The notes: a model not told the origin generated them from the sequence alone. A DNA stretch of 19,966 nt from an uncultured Anaerococcus sp. (GCF_937934665.1 NZ_CALGYW010000158.1:1-19966); one strand, 5' to 3'; counted from the stretch's first letter, positions 1 to 7,258 are shown. Numbers and translations: made by a program.

Positions 1-13
1 TCGGTATGCCGAC
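1..13 (-). terminator. Possible metQ terminator, cut by window edge
   Basis: Directly after the metQ stop codon the minus strand reads GTCGGCATACCGA. A TCGG/CCGA stem with a CATA loop can form from this. The U-tract, if there is one, would lie beyond the window, so this is only the first part of a possible terminator of the methionine operon. Confidence 0.3.
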
Positions 14-892
14 TTACCAAGCAGGGATCCAAGATCCTTTTGTGTATGTTTCGAAGTCTTCTTTTGTTTCTTCTGATTGGTAGTATTTTACGAATTCTTT
101 GTAGGTTTCGTTGTTTTCGTCTTCCTTTCTGGCTGCTATTACGTTGATGTATTGTTTTACAGAGTCGCTTTTTGGGTCTTCTGTGTAGATTGATGTATCT
201 TTGTCAAGACCTGCATCTAGGGCGAAGGTGTCGTTTACTACTGCAGCGTCTACGTCATCTAAGCTTCTTGCTGTTTCTGATGCGTCCATTTCTATTAGTT
301 CAAGGTTTTTAGCATTTTCTGTTACATTTTCAAGACCAATTATATCTCCTGGCTCACCTTCTACTGTAATTAGACCAGCATCTTGAAGTAAAAATAGGGC
401 TCTTGAACCGTTTGATGGATCATTTGGTAGGGCGATTTTTGCTCCCTCTGCTAATTCATCTAAGCTTCCTACCTTATTTGAATAAAGAGCTATTGGTGCA
501 AGCATAGTATCTCCAATTGCTACTAGGTCACTACCTCTGTCTTCGTTAAATTCGTTTAGGAATTTGTGGTGTTGGAAGGCATTTAGGTCTATATCTCCAG
601 AAGCTAGGGCTTCGTTTGGTTGGTTGTAGTCTGCAAATTTTACAAGTTCTGCAGTGTTGCCTGTGCCTTCTTCATACCTTTTGATAACTTCTTCTAAAAC
701 TTCGTTAAATTCTCCAACTACACCAATTTTTATGTTAATTGGGTCAGATGACTTGGCTGTATCTCCTGTTTCCTTTGTTTCTGTTTTTGTTTCTTCCTTA
801 GTGGCTTCTTCTTTTTTACTCTCTCCGCTTCCACATGATGTTAATGACACTATTAAGCCTAGTGCTAGGGCTATTTTGCTTGTTAATTTCAT
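14..892 (-). CDS. metQ: Methionine ABC transporter substrate-binding lipoprotein MetQ
   Basis: This is the membrane-anchored lipoprotein that captures methionine outside the cell and delivers it to MetNI (NlpA/MetQ family). The start is placed at the ATG ending at 892, because a GGAG ribosome site sits just upstream and the protein then begins with a classic lipoprotein signal: MKLTSK, a hydrophobic stretch, and the lipobox LTSC with the lipidated Cys at about residue 20. An upstream ATG at 922 would add ten Lys-rich residues that cover the RBS. A Glu/Lys/Thr-rich linker follows (about 25-50), then the binding domain starting IKIGVVGEF. A typical MetQ core ALPNDPSNGSRAL is present. Mature length, about 272 aa, fits the family. 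It is last in the amidohydrolase-metN-metI-metQ operon and should share its T-box control. Methionine specificity is inferred from family and context. Confidence 0.95.
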   Translation of the reverse strand: MKLTSKIALALGLIVSLTSCGSGESKKEEATKEETKTETKETGDTAKSSDPINIKIGVVGEFNEVLEEVIKRYEEGTGNTAELVKFADYNQPNEALASGDIDLNAFQHHKFLNEFNEDRGSDLVAIGDTMLAPIALYSNKVGSLDELAEGAKIALPNDPSNGSRALFLLQDAGLITVEGEPGDIIGLENVTENAKNLELIEMDASETARSLDDVDAAVVNDTFALDAGLDKDTSIYTEDPKSDSVKQYINVIAARKEDENNETYKEFVKYYQSEETKEDFETYTKGSWIPAW

Positions 893-978
893 TTTTTTCT
901 CCTTTTTTTTATTTAGTAACATATTAACCTTCTATCCGTAGATACTAGTAACATTCGAACATTGTCTATAGCTTAAGT

Positions 979-1644
979 CTAATGACTTGTTTTCTTAATT
1001 AAATAATTTGCTAGGGCCTGGATTAGATAAACTAGGATTAAAATTAGGATAACCGATACTATTACCACATCGTCCTTATACCTTTTATATCCCATGGCTA
1101 TGGCCAAATCGCCGATTCCGCCTGCCCCAACTGTACCTGCCATGGCTGTTAGACCTAGGAGGGAAATTAGGGTGATGGATGAGGCCCTGATTAGGCTTGG
1201 GAGACTTTCTCTCATATAGACTGAAATAATTATCTCAACTGGGCTAAGTCCCATGGCTTCTGCTGCCTCAACTTTGCCTGGATCAACTTCTGCAAGTGCT
1301 TGCTCAACCTGCCTTGCAAAAAATGGTATGCAAGAAAGAGTAAGGGGCACTATTGCCGCTGTAGGTCCTATCCTCGTTCCAACTATAACCCTGGTGAAGG
1401 GTGCTACAAGGGCCAAAAGGATAATGAAGGGTATGGCCCTAAATAAGTTTGTAAGCTTATCTAGGATATTATAAACTATTTTATTTTCCAATATCCTTCC
1501 CCTATCTGTCACAACCATAATTACGCCTAAGATTAGCCCTACAAGACCTGCAAAAAAGGCAGACACCAAGAGCATATATAAGGTTGTTATAAAATCATCT
1601 ACTATCCTATCTCTGATGGACCATGAATAATCAAAAAATCCCAT
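979..1644 (-). CDS. metI: Methionine ABC transporter permease MetI
   Basis: This 221-aa integral membrane permease forms the methionine channel with MetN. About five hydrophobic helices are visible. The cytoplasmic EAA loop that docks onto the ATPase reads EAAEAMGLSPVEII, followed by the family-typical LTAMAGTVGAGGIGDLA. The start ATG at 1644 has a strong AGGAGG six bases upstream. The first 14 bases overlap the end of metN, so translation is probably coupled. About 86 bp separate it from metQ, and I see no terminator or clear promoter in that gap, so metQ is taken to be co-transcribed. Confidence 0.95.
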   Translation of the reverse strand: MGFFDYSWSIRDRIVDDFITTLYMLLVSAFFAGLVGLILGVIMVVTDRGRILENKIVYNILDKLTNLFRAIPFIILLALVAPFTRVIVGTRIGPTAAIVPLTLSCIPFFARQVEQALAEVDPGKVEAAEAMGLSPVEIIISVYMRESLPSLIRASSITLISLLGLTAMAGTVGAGGIGDLAIAMGYKRYKDDVVIVSVILILILVYLIQALANYLIKKTSH

Positions 1645-2662
1645 CTTTACCTCCTAATAATTCCACACTTATATTTTTTTCTGCCAGATAATCTCCAACT
1701 TTTCCCAAGTTTTGTCTATCACCGGATAAACTTACTATGAGGTTTCCTACTGGAGTGCCTGTTATAAACTCTATATTGCCTCCAAGGATATTGGTTTTTA
1801 CTCCAAATTTCTGGTATAGGTCATTTATAAGCGGTTCTGTTGTAGCTTCTCCTACATAGTTTAGCTTGACTAAAAGCTCATTTTCCTTTAAGATGCCAAT
1901 ATTTTGCTTAACTTCTTCTATAGTTTCAGAAACATTGGTTGAAGTTTCTACAAATTCTCTAGTTAGTGAGTTCTTTGGGTGGGAGAATATTTCTAGGGTT
2001 GAACCAGATTCTATAACCTTGCCGCCCTGCATCACCGCACATTTATTGCAAAGGTCCTTTACAACCTCCATCTGGTGGGTAATTATAACAACGGTTAGCT
2101 TCAATTTTTTGTTTAAGTTTTTTAGAAGTTTTAAGATTTGCTTGGTTGTCTTTGGGTCAAGGGCACTTGTTGCTTCATCGCATAGGAGGATTTCAGGATC
2201 TGATGCCAAGCTCCTTGCTATGGCACACCTTTGCTTCTGTCCTCCTGAAAGTTCGCTTGGATAATTATCCGCCTTATCTCTTATTCCTACTGTTTCTAGT
2301 AGGTCTAGGGCCTTGGCTCTTTTTTCTTCCTTGCTAAGGCTCTTATCTTTTTTTATTGGAAAGATTACATTGTCTAAAACTGTTAGATTGTTTAGGAGGT
2401 TAAAATGTTGGAAAATCATTCCAATCTTTTTTCTTCTCTCCCTAAGTTCTTTTTTGGACAGGTTTAGAATATTTTCCCCATCTATTAGGACTTCTCCTTT
2501 TGTTGGTCTTTGAAGGAGGTTTATAGTCCTTACTAGGGTTGACTTTCCAGCCCCTGAGAAACCTACAATTCCAAAAGTATCTTGTTCATTTATTGTTAGA
2601 CTGACATCATCTACTGCTTTGAATCCATCAAAGTCTACTGTTATATTTTTTAATTCTATCAT
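1631..2662 (-). CDS. metN: Methionine ABC transporter ATP-binding protein MetN
   Basis: This 343-aa ATPase powers methionine import with MetI. Visible motifs are the Walker A GFSGAGKS (about 34-41), the Q-loop around IFQHFNLL, the signature LSGGQKQR (138-145), the Walker B ILLCDEATSALD (158-169) and the switch-His region ITHQMEVV. The C-terminal 75 or so residues form an NIL/ACT-like domain, which in MetN of other bacteria binds methionine and inhibits transport from inside the cell. The start ATG overlaps the stop of the amidohydrolase as ATGA, and the 3' end overlaps metI, so the three genes form a tight translationally coupled operon. Regulation is probably double: T-box at the RNA level and the NIL domain at the protein level. 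Confidence 0.96.
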   Translation of the reverse strand: MIELKNITVDFDGFKAVDDVSLTINEQDTFGIVGFSGAGKSTLVRTINLLQRPTKGEVLIDGENILNLSKKELRERRKKIGMIFQHFNLLNNLTVLDNVIFPIKKDKSLSKEEKRAKALDLLETVGIRDKADNYPSELSGGQKQRCAIARSLASDPEILLCDEATSALDPKTTKQILKLLKNLNKKLKLTVVIITHQMEVVKDLCNKCAVMQGGKVIESGSTLEIFSHPKNSLTREFVETSTNVSETIEEVKQNIGILKENELLVKLNYVGEATTEPLINDLYQKFGVKTNILGGNIEFITGTPVGNLIVSLSGDRQNLGKVGDYLAEKNISVELLGGKDGIF

Positions 2663-3864
2663 TTATCGCTCTCTTTCAAAAAATCTATAGCAAACTTAAT
2701 TGCAAGGCCTAGGCCGTAATCAATCCCTCTTTCGTCTAGGTCAAACTTTGCCGTGTGGAGGTCAGACGCTTGCCCTTTCGCTTCATTTCTTGTTCCAAAA
2801 TTTACAAAAACTGTAGGACAAAGTTTAGAATACCCATAAAAGGATTCAGATATCCAAAGTTTTGGACTTGCTACTAGACTATCTTTATACAAATCTTCTA
2901 GATTTTTCTTAACTTTTTTTACAAGGGACCTATCATTTATAACTGGTTCTGCCACAATCTTGGTGTAGTCATTAAATCTAACTTGGCAGCCATGGGCCTT
3001 GGCTGTTAGACTTGTTATATTTTTCAAAAGGTCTAAGGCTTTTTTACCTTCCTCTAGGTCAAAAAACCTCAGTGTTCCCTTAACATTTGCCGAATCTGAA
3101 ATTACATTGGCAGCTGAGCCTCCATTTATAGCACCTATGCCAAGACTTACTGGCTTTTCTAGGTCTAATTGGTTATTCCAAGCAGAATTTAGGGATGTTA
3201 TAATCTGGGCTGTAGCTATCAGCGGATTTATCGCAAGGTCTGGTCTTGACCCGTGGCCGCCCCTTCCTATAACATCAAAGTCTACTCCCGCACATCCTGC
3301 ATAGGCCGGACCCTCTATTATAGAAAACTTACCAACATCTAGGGTTGGGCTTTGGTGGTTGCCATAAACTGCATCAAGGCCCTTATCTTTTAGGTGAGAA
3401 ACCATAGCATCAATGCCTGCTCCGGTTTCCTCAGCTTCTTCAAAGATAAGATAGATTTTCCCATTTATTTCTTTTTCCAATTTCTTTAGGATTTTCCCAC
3501 TCATAAGGGCTATAGTCATGTGGCTATCATGGCCACAGGCGTGAGATACGCCAGGATTTTTGGATACAACTAGTTTTTTCTCTTTGAGATTATAGGAATC
3601 TTCCTCAATTGCCAAAGCATCAAGGTCGGTCCTTATGCCTAGAGTTTTGCCAGGCCTACCTGCATCAAAAAGGGCTGTGAAACCTGTTGAACCCTCTACA
3701 TCTTCTACGATAAATCCCAGATCTTTGCACCTTTTCTTTAGGTACTTGCTTGTCTCAAACTCCTTGCTTGATACTTCTGGGTTTTCATGCAAGTACCTCC
3801 TGGTTTTTATTATATCGTCCTTATTAAGTTTTATTTCTTCTTTGATTTTTTCTACTAAAGTCAT
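2659..3864 (-). CDS. M20D family amidohydrolase (N-acyl amino acid deacylase)
   Basis: This 401-aa zinc/manganese-dependent hydrolase belongs to the M20D (hippurate/N-acyl-amino-acid amidohydrolase) family. Metal-binding motifs are HACGHDSH (about 108-115), FEEAEE (141-146) and GNHQ. The internal dimerisation domain contains GRGGHGSRPD. The start is set at the ATG ending at 3864, preceded by GAGGT and giving MTLVEKIKEE. A longer open frame reaching 3942 would translate the T-box terminator and is rejected. Being first under a methionine-type T-box and overlapping metN by four bases, it probably frees methionine (or another sulfur amino acid) from N-acyl derivatives or peptides taken up by the cell. 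That substrate is inferred from context; the fold and catalytic class are clear. Confidence 0.9.
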   Translation of the reverse strand: MTLVEKIKEEIKLNKDDIIKTRRYLHENPEVSSKEFETSKYLKKRCKDLGFIVEDVEGSTGFTALFDAGRPGKTLGIRTDLDALAIEEDSYNLKEKKLVVSKNPGVSHACGHDSHMTIALMSGKILKKLEKEINGKIYLIFEEAEETGAGIDAMVSHLKDKGLDAVYGNHQSPTLDVGKFSIIEGPAYAGCAGVDFDVIGRGGHGSRPDLAINPLIATAQIITSLNSAWNNQLDLEKPVSLGIGAINGGSAANVISDSANVKGTLRFFDLEEGKKALDLLKNITSLTAKAHGCQVRFNDYTKIVAEPVINDRSLVKKVKKNLEDLYKDSLVASPKLWISESFYGYSKLCPTVFVNFGTRNEAKGQASDLHTAKFDLDERGIDYGLGLAIKFAIDFLKESDK

Positions 3865-3882
3865 CTTAACCTCGATTTCACA

Positions 3883-4168
3883 AAAAAATAACGTCCCAAT
3901 ATTCCATATAGGAATATAAGGACGTTTAAATCGCGTTACCACCTTATTTTATGCTTGATCACCCAAACATACACTCATCAAGTACAAACATACTCTAATT
4001 CTATAACGGGAATTCCCGTATGGACCTCATATCGATCCATCCCATCCAAGGCCATCTTCATCTAGCCTCATCTTTACTCCTTTTCACCAACTGGAGCTCT
4101 CTAAAAAAGATTCTTCTAAACTACTCTTCTTGTCAAATGGTTTTGTAAAACTTATATCTCGTTGTTAA
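3883..4168 (-). promoter_or_regulatory. T-box riboswitch, probably methionine (AUG specifier)
   Basis: On the minus strand the leader has the hallmarks of a T-box RNA that senses uncharged tRNA. The T-box sequence itself is AAGGTGGTAACGCG at 3945-3932. It is followed by a terminator with complementary arms around AACGTCC and GGGACGTT (3926-3891) and a run of seven T (3889-3883). Stem I includes AGAGAGCTCC with the distal GGAG partner (about 4105-4078). A loop-E-like pair is seen as AGTA (4125-4122) on the 5' side and TGAA-G-ATG on the 3' side. The candidate specifier AUG is at 4055-4053. AUG fits the downstream metNIQ genes. Folding was done by eye, so the specifier is probable rather than certain; the T-box identity is firm. 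Confidence 0.9.
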
Positions 4169-4172
4169 TGGT

Positions 4173-4201
4173 ATAATACCACCTAAAAAATTTCCTGTCA
4201 A
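4173..4201 (-). promoter_or_regulatory. Sigma-A promoter of the methionine operon
   Basis: The minus strand shows -35 TTGACA (4201-4196), a 17-base spacer and -10 TATTAT (4178-4173). This is near consensus. Transcription would start at about 4166, at the 5' end of the T-box leader. It lies only about 25 bases from the hydF stop codon. Confidence 0.85.
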
Positions 4202-4226
4202 ATATATTTACTCATTATTTTTAATA

Positions 4227-5378
4227 TTATTCAGGAAGGGTGATTTTTTCAAGGATTTTATTCATCTTAGCAATGGCTATCCCATAATTTGTCATAGGTG
4301 TCCCTGCCTCTTTGGCCTTTTCTATCCTAGCTAGGACATGGGTCCTATTAAACATGCAAGACCCACAAGCTATGATTAGATCATATTTTTTATAGTCTAT
4401 AGGATCATTTCCTCTTACAAAGTCTATAGCCACATCAGGGTGAGCCTTTCTAATAAGCTTTGGAATTTTGACACTTCCTATATCCTCATCTATAGGTGGG
4501 TGGGAACAGGCTTCGGATATAAGGATATTTTTTAAAGGCGCGTCTAAAACTGCTGCTGATTCTACAAAGTAAGCGAGGTCACCCTTTAGGGCTGAAAATA
4601 AAACCGAGAAGCTTGTAAGTTTAACATCTTTTGGCTTTTTTTCATAGACTTTCTTAAAGGCCTGGCTATCAGTTATGATAAGGTCTATTTTATTAAGGGA
4701 TTTTATTGTTGTCTCAAAATTAGAAAGGTCGGTGCAAATCGCACTTGCCCCCTTATCAATTATTTCCCTGATGGTCATAACTTGGGGCTTTATTATCCTA
4801 TCCTTGGGTGCAGCCTTATCTTGGGGCATGACAAGGAAGACCATATCACCTTTTTTAACTAAGTTTTTGGTGATAGTATGGTCTTCTTTTTTGTAAAGAG
4901 ACCTTATCCTCGCAAAAATTTCATCTCTTGACCTAGTATCTTCAAGACTTACTCCGATTGGATTTTTATCCTCATATTCTCTTAGGATTTCTTTGCCCCA
5001 ATCCCTATCCTTCTTCATGGCGAGAAAAATAACTGGTTTATCCCTAAATTCAGGGAGGATTTCCAAAGAATCTCCAGGACTTAAGACATAAATAAAAATA
5101 TCGACCTTATCTATTTCCGCCAGGGTTTTTTCGTATCTCTCCTTACCAAGCTTTGTTTTATCAGCTGTTCCTGCTGTATCTATAAAAACAACTGGCCCAA
5201 AGTCAGTTATTTCCATACTTTTTCTAATCGGGTCTGTGGTTGTTCCTTCAATAGGTGAAACTATCGCCACATCCTGTCCTGTTAGGTAGTTTAGCAGGGT
5301 AGACTTGCCGGAATTAGTCCTTCCAAAAATCCCTATATGGACTCTCTCGCTAAGGCCTGCCTTAGATATAGATGTCAC
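4227..5378 (-). CDS. hydF: [FeFe]-hydrogenase H-cluster maturation GTPase HydF
   Basis: HydF is the scaffold that receives the di-iron precursor built with HydE and HydG and passes it to the hydrogenase. The GTPase part begins HIGIFGRTNSGKS (Walker A about 19-26) and has DTAG (67-70). The G4 site reads MKKD (121-124) instead of the usual NKxD. The C-terminal cluster domain has CSH (291-293) and CGSC (338-341), but the position before the first Cys is Ala where many HydF proteins have His. The start is a GTG at 5378, five bases after GAGGAAGG; another GTG at 5396 is possible and would add six residues. It overlaps the hydG end by 17 bases, so the two are coupled. The assignment as HydF is secure despite the two residue changes. 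Confidence 0.93.
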   Translation of the reverse strand: MTSISKAGLSERVHIGIFGRTNSGKSTLLNYLTGQDVAIVSPIEGTTTDPIRKSMEITDFGPVVFIDTAGTADKTKLGKERYEKTLAEIDKVDIFIYVLSPGDSLEILPEFRDKPVIFLAMKKDRDWGKEILREYEDKNPIGVSLEDTRSRDEIFARIRSLYKKEDHTITKNLVKKGDMVFLVMPQDKAAPKDRIIKPQVMTIREIIDKGASAICTDLSNFETTIKSLNKIDLIITDSQAFKKVYEKKPKDVKLTSFSVLFSALKGDLAYFVESAAVLDAPLKNILISEACSHPPIDEDIGSVKIPKLIRKAHPDVAIDFVRGNDPIDYKKYDLIIACGSCMFNRTHVLARIEKAKEAGTPMTNYGIAIAKMNKILEKITLPE

Positions 5379-6780
5379 GTTGGCCTTCCTCGACACGTTT
5401 GATATTTTCCCTAGTTTCTTCTCTCACATCTGGGTTTGGAATATTTTCTAATTCTCTTTTAATTAATCTATCAGCACTTTTAGCAGTCTTTTCGCTCGCA
5501 TAGTCAACTGCGTATTCTTTTAAGGTTACAAGGGCATTTGGATGGCAGATATTACCTATACCGTGTTTTTTAACCATGCCCATAAAGACTTCTCCAGTCC
5601 TACCCTTTCTGTAGCAAGCAGTGCAAAATGATGGCACGTGGTCCTTTTCAATTAGCCACTCTACTACCTCGTCAAGGGTCCTATTATCAGCTAGTTCAAA
5701 TTGGTCGCTTCCCTTGGTTTCGTGGTTTGTATATCCTCCGACAGATGTCTTTGATCCGCCAGAAAGTTGGCTGATTCCAAGGTCTAAAAGCCTATTTCTC
5801 ATAGCCTCTGACTCACGAGTTGATACAATCATACCAGTATATGGGGCAGCAATTCTTATGCAGGCAACAAGTTTAGCAAACATATCGTCTGATAAGGAGT
5901 TATCAAAATCATCTGGGTCTATATCATCAGCTGGTTGGATTCTTGGTACAGATATGGTGTGAGGGCCGACATTAAAACGAGCTTCTAAGTGCTCAGCGTG
6001 CATTAATTGACCTATAAATTCATATTCATAGGAATCTAGACCATAGAGTACACCCATGCCAACATCGTCTATCCCACCTTCCATGGCCCTATCCATGGCT
6101 TCTGTATGGTAGGCGTAGTTTGATTTTGGTCCAAACTTGTGAAGGGCTTCATAGTTTTCCTTGTTGTAGGTTTCTTGGAAGAGAATATAGGTTCCTATTT
6201 CTGCTTCCTTTAGCTTTCTGTAATTTTCCACAGTAGTTGCCGCAATATTTACATTTACACGTCTAATAGCCCCGTTTTTGTGTTTGATATTATAAATTGT
6301 ATCGATTGATTCTAGGATATATTCGATAGGATTGTTTATTGGATCTTCGCCAGCTTCTAGGGCAAGCCTCTTATGGCCCTGATCTTGGAGGGCAATTACC
6401 TGCTCTTTGATTTCTTCTTGGCTTAATTTTTTCCTTGGGATACTCCTATTTTGACCATGGTAAGGACAGTATACACAGCCGTTTACACAGTAGTTTGATA
6501 GGTAAAGGGGGGCAAAAAGCACAATCCTATTGGCATAAAACTTGTATTTTAATTCTTTGGCAAGCTTATAGATTTCCTCATTTAAATCATCTTCCTTGCA
6601 AGATAAAAGCACAAAGGCATCCCTATGGCTAAGACCTTGAGCCTTCTTTGCCTTTTCTAAAACTTCTATGATTAACTTTCTATTGTGGGCATTTTCCCTG
6701 CCGTAATCGAGGGTTTCTAATATTTCCTCGTGATTTATAAATTCTTCTGCATGTATACTTTTGGGATCGTATTTAGTCAT
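5362..6780 (-). CDS. hydG: [FeFe]-hydrogenase maturase HydG (tyrosine lyase)
   Basis: HydG is a radical-SAM enzyme that cleaves tyrosine to make the CO and CN ligands of the H-cluster iron. The 472-aa protein has the SAM-cluster motif CVNGCVYC (Cys 98, 102, 105) and the auxiliary cluster motif CX2CX22C (Cys 386, 389, 412) in the context CTACYRKGRTG, as in typical HydG. Length fits the family. The start ATG at 6780 follows AAGGA at good distance. HydF follows with an overlap, forming a hydGF unit. The promoter probably lies in the AT-rich stretch just upstream. No hydrogenase gene is in the window, so the client enzyme must be encoded elsewhere. Confidence 0.97.
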   Translation of the reverse strand: MTKYDPKSIHAEEFINHEEILETLDYGRENAHNRKLIIEVLEKAKKAQGLSHRDAFVLLSCKEDDLNEEIYKLAKELKYKFYANRIVLFAPLYLSNYCVNGCVYCPYHGQNRSIPRKKLSQEEIKEQVIALQDQGHKRLALEAGEDPINNPIEYILESIDTIYNIKHKNGAIRRVNVNIAATTVENYRKLKEAEIGTYILFQETYNKENYEALHKFGPKSNYAYHTEAMDRAMEGGIDDVGMGVLYGLDSYEYEFIGQLMHAEHLEARFNVGPHTISVPRIQPADDIDPDDFDNSLSDDMFAKLVACIRIAAPYTGMIVSTRESEAMRNRLLDLGISQLSGGSKTSVGGYTNHETKGSDQFELADNRTLDEVVEWLIEKDHVPSFCTACYRKGRTGEVFMGMVKKHGIGNICHPNALVTLKEYAVDYASEKTAKSADRLIKRELENIPNPDVREETRENIKRVEEGQRDIYI

Positions 6781-6813
6781 TTTTTCCTTCTTTCTTTTTT
6801 ATGTATATGTATA

Positions 6814-6842
6814 ATTATAATACTTTTTTGCCTAAAATGAAA
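6814..6842 (-). promoter_or_regulatory. Probable hydG promoter
   Basis: A perfect -10 TATAAT is present on the minus strand at 6819-6814, with a weak -35 (TTTCAT at 6842-6837) 17 bases upstream. It is about 35 bases before the hydG start and back to back with the plus-strand promoter at 6848-6877. The -35 box is poor, so confidence is moderate. Confidence 0.5.
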
Positions 6843-6847
6843 ATTAA

Positions 6848-6877
6848 TTGAGAATAAAAGGGTAAATATGGTATAAT
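6848..6877 (+). promoter_or_regulatory. Promoter of the small toxin-like gene
   Basis: The plus strand shows -35 TTGAGA (6848-6853), an 18-base spacer and a perfect -10 TATAAT (6872-6877). The predicted transcript starts near 6884, a few bases before the hairpin that masks the ribosome binding site. Confidence 0.75.
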
Positions 6878-6886
6878 ATAGCTGTT

Positions 6887-6917
6887 ATCATCTGCCCTTA
6901 GTGTGAAGGGAGATGGT
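6887..6917 (+). promoter_or_regulatory. 5'-UTR hairpin masking the ribosome binding site
   Basis: CATCT-G-CCCTT (6889-6899) pairs with AAGGG-AGATG (6906-6915) around a six-base loop, giving ten base pairs with one bulged G. The Shine-Dalgarno AGGGAG is buried in the 3' arm, eight bases before the ATG at 6921. A comparable 5' stem-loop sequesters the RBS of fst in the pAD1 par system. Confidence 0.75.
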
Positions 6918-6920
6918 TCT

Positions 6921-7025
6921 ATGAAAATTATAGTTGACTTCATTCTTGGAGTTGCAGTGCAAGTAGTTGGTAACTATTTATACAAGTGGCTAAGCTCTAA
7001 GAGAACTAAAGAAGATGATAATTAG
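6921..7025 (+). CDS. Fst-like small membrane toxin (putative type I TA toxin), 34 aa
   Basis: The product is a 34-residue peptide with a single hydrophobic helix (about residues 3-20, FILGVAVQVVGNYL), then YKWL and a charged tail SSKRTKEDDN. This matches the architecture of Fst/Ldr type I toxins, which insert into the membrane and are silenced by antisense RNA. The reading frame has its own promoter (6848-6877), a hairpin that hides its RBS and a terminator just after the stop. Ten bases inside codons 4-7 (6930-6939) recur at 7085-7094, inside the convergent antisense RNA, and 18 bases recur at 7196-7213. It lies alone between hydE and hydG on the opposite strand. Toxicity is inferred from layout; sequence identity to a named toxin was not tested. 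Confidence 0.72.
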   Translation: MKIIVDFILGVAVQVVGNYLYKWLSSKRTKEDDN

Positions 7026-7029
7026 CCCA

Positions 7030-7069
7030 AAAACAAAAAGACGAGCTGCGGACTCGTCTTTTTTGTTTG
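7030..7069. terminator. Bidirectional terminator shared by toxin mRNA and antisense RNA
   Basis: GACGAG (7040-7045) and CTCGTC (7053-7058) form the stem. Outside it are an A-rich run on the left and a T-run on the right that are themselves complementary, so the structure has a U-tract on both strands. It would end both the plus-strand toxin transcript and the minus-strand antisense RNA, the shared-terminator plan of par loci. Confidence 0.85.
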
Positions 7070-7102
7070 GTAATTCCATGATTCATAGTTGACTCCATGG
7101 TT
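7031..7102 (-). ncRNA. Putative antisense RNA antitoxin (RNA II-like, about 70 nt)
   Basis: A minus-strand promoter (7136-7109) would start an RNA near 7102 that runs into the shared terminator, about 70 nt in all. This is close to the size of RNA II of pAD1. The RNA carries AGTCAACTAT (7094-7085), fully complementary to ten bases near the start of the toxin reading frame (6930-6939), and its terminator arms are complementary to the toxin mRNA terminator. Two separate contact sites, one at the translation start region and one at the terminator, are what Fst-type regulation uses. No expression evidence is available from sequence alone. Confidence 0.65.
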
Positions 7103-7108
7103 AATATT

Positions 7109-7136
7109 ATTATACCTACTAATATTACTATTTCAA
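7109..7136 (-). promoter_or_regulatory. Promoter of the antisense RNA
   Basis: The minus strand shows -35 TTGAAA (7136-7131), a 16-base spacer and a perfect -10 TATAAT (7114-7109). It points toward the toxin gene. Confidence 0.65.
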
Positions 7137-7151
7137 TTCCTTATTAATTTG

Positions 7152-7213
7152 AAAAGACAAGTTAGTGGCTCATCTTTTATATTAGATAATCCTTTATTAT
7201 AGTTGACTTCATT
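7152..7213 (-). repeat. Decayed tandem copy of the antisense RNA unit
   Basis: This stretch repeats the 7036-7094 unit at an offset of about 115 bases. It contains a terminator-like AAAAGACAAG...CTCATCTTTT, in which a G-to-A change in each arm breaks two pairs, then an interval similar to unit one, then ATTATAGTTGACTTCATT (7196-7213). That 18-base block is identical to bases 6927-6944 of the toxin gene, a longer match than unit one has. A -10-like TATTAT lies upstream on the minus strand, at about 7222-7217. It could be a relic or a second, read-through antisense RNA. Confidence 0.55.
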
Positions 7214-7258
7214 TAAGTATAATACTTCTTTTTTTCATTTATTAAAATCATAAGCCCA

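Noticed and set aside
3865..3942. N-terminal extension of the amidohydrolase reading frame
   Set aside because: It would translate the T-box terminator hairpin; the ATG at 3864 has a proper RBS and gives the family-typical N-terminus.
5379..5396. Alternative GTG start of hydF six codons upstream
   Set aside because: The spacing from any purine-rich RBS is poorer than for the GTG at 5378, which follows GAGGAAGG; kept only as an alternative.
7199..7222. TTGACT...TATAAT on the plus strand read as a promoter
   Set aside because: Only about nine bases separate the boxes, far below the 16-18 needed; the TTGACT is part of the direct repeat shared with the toxin gene.
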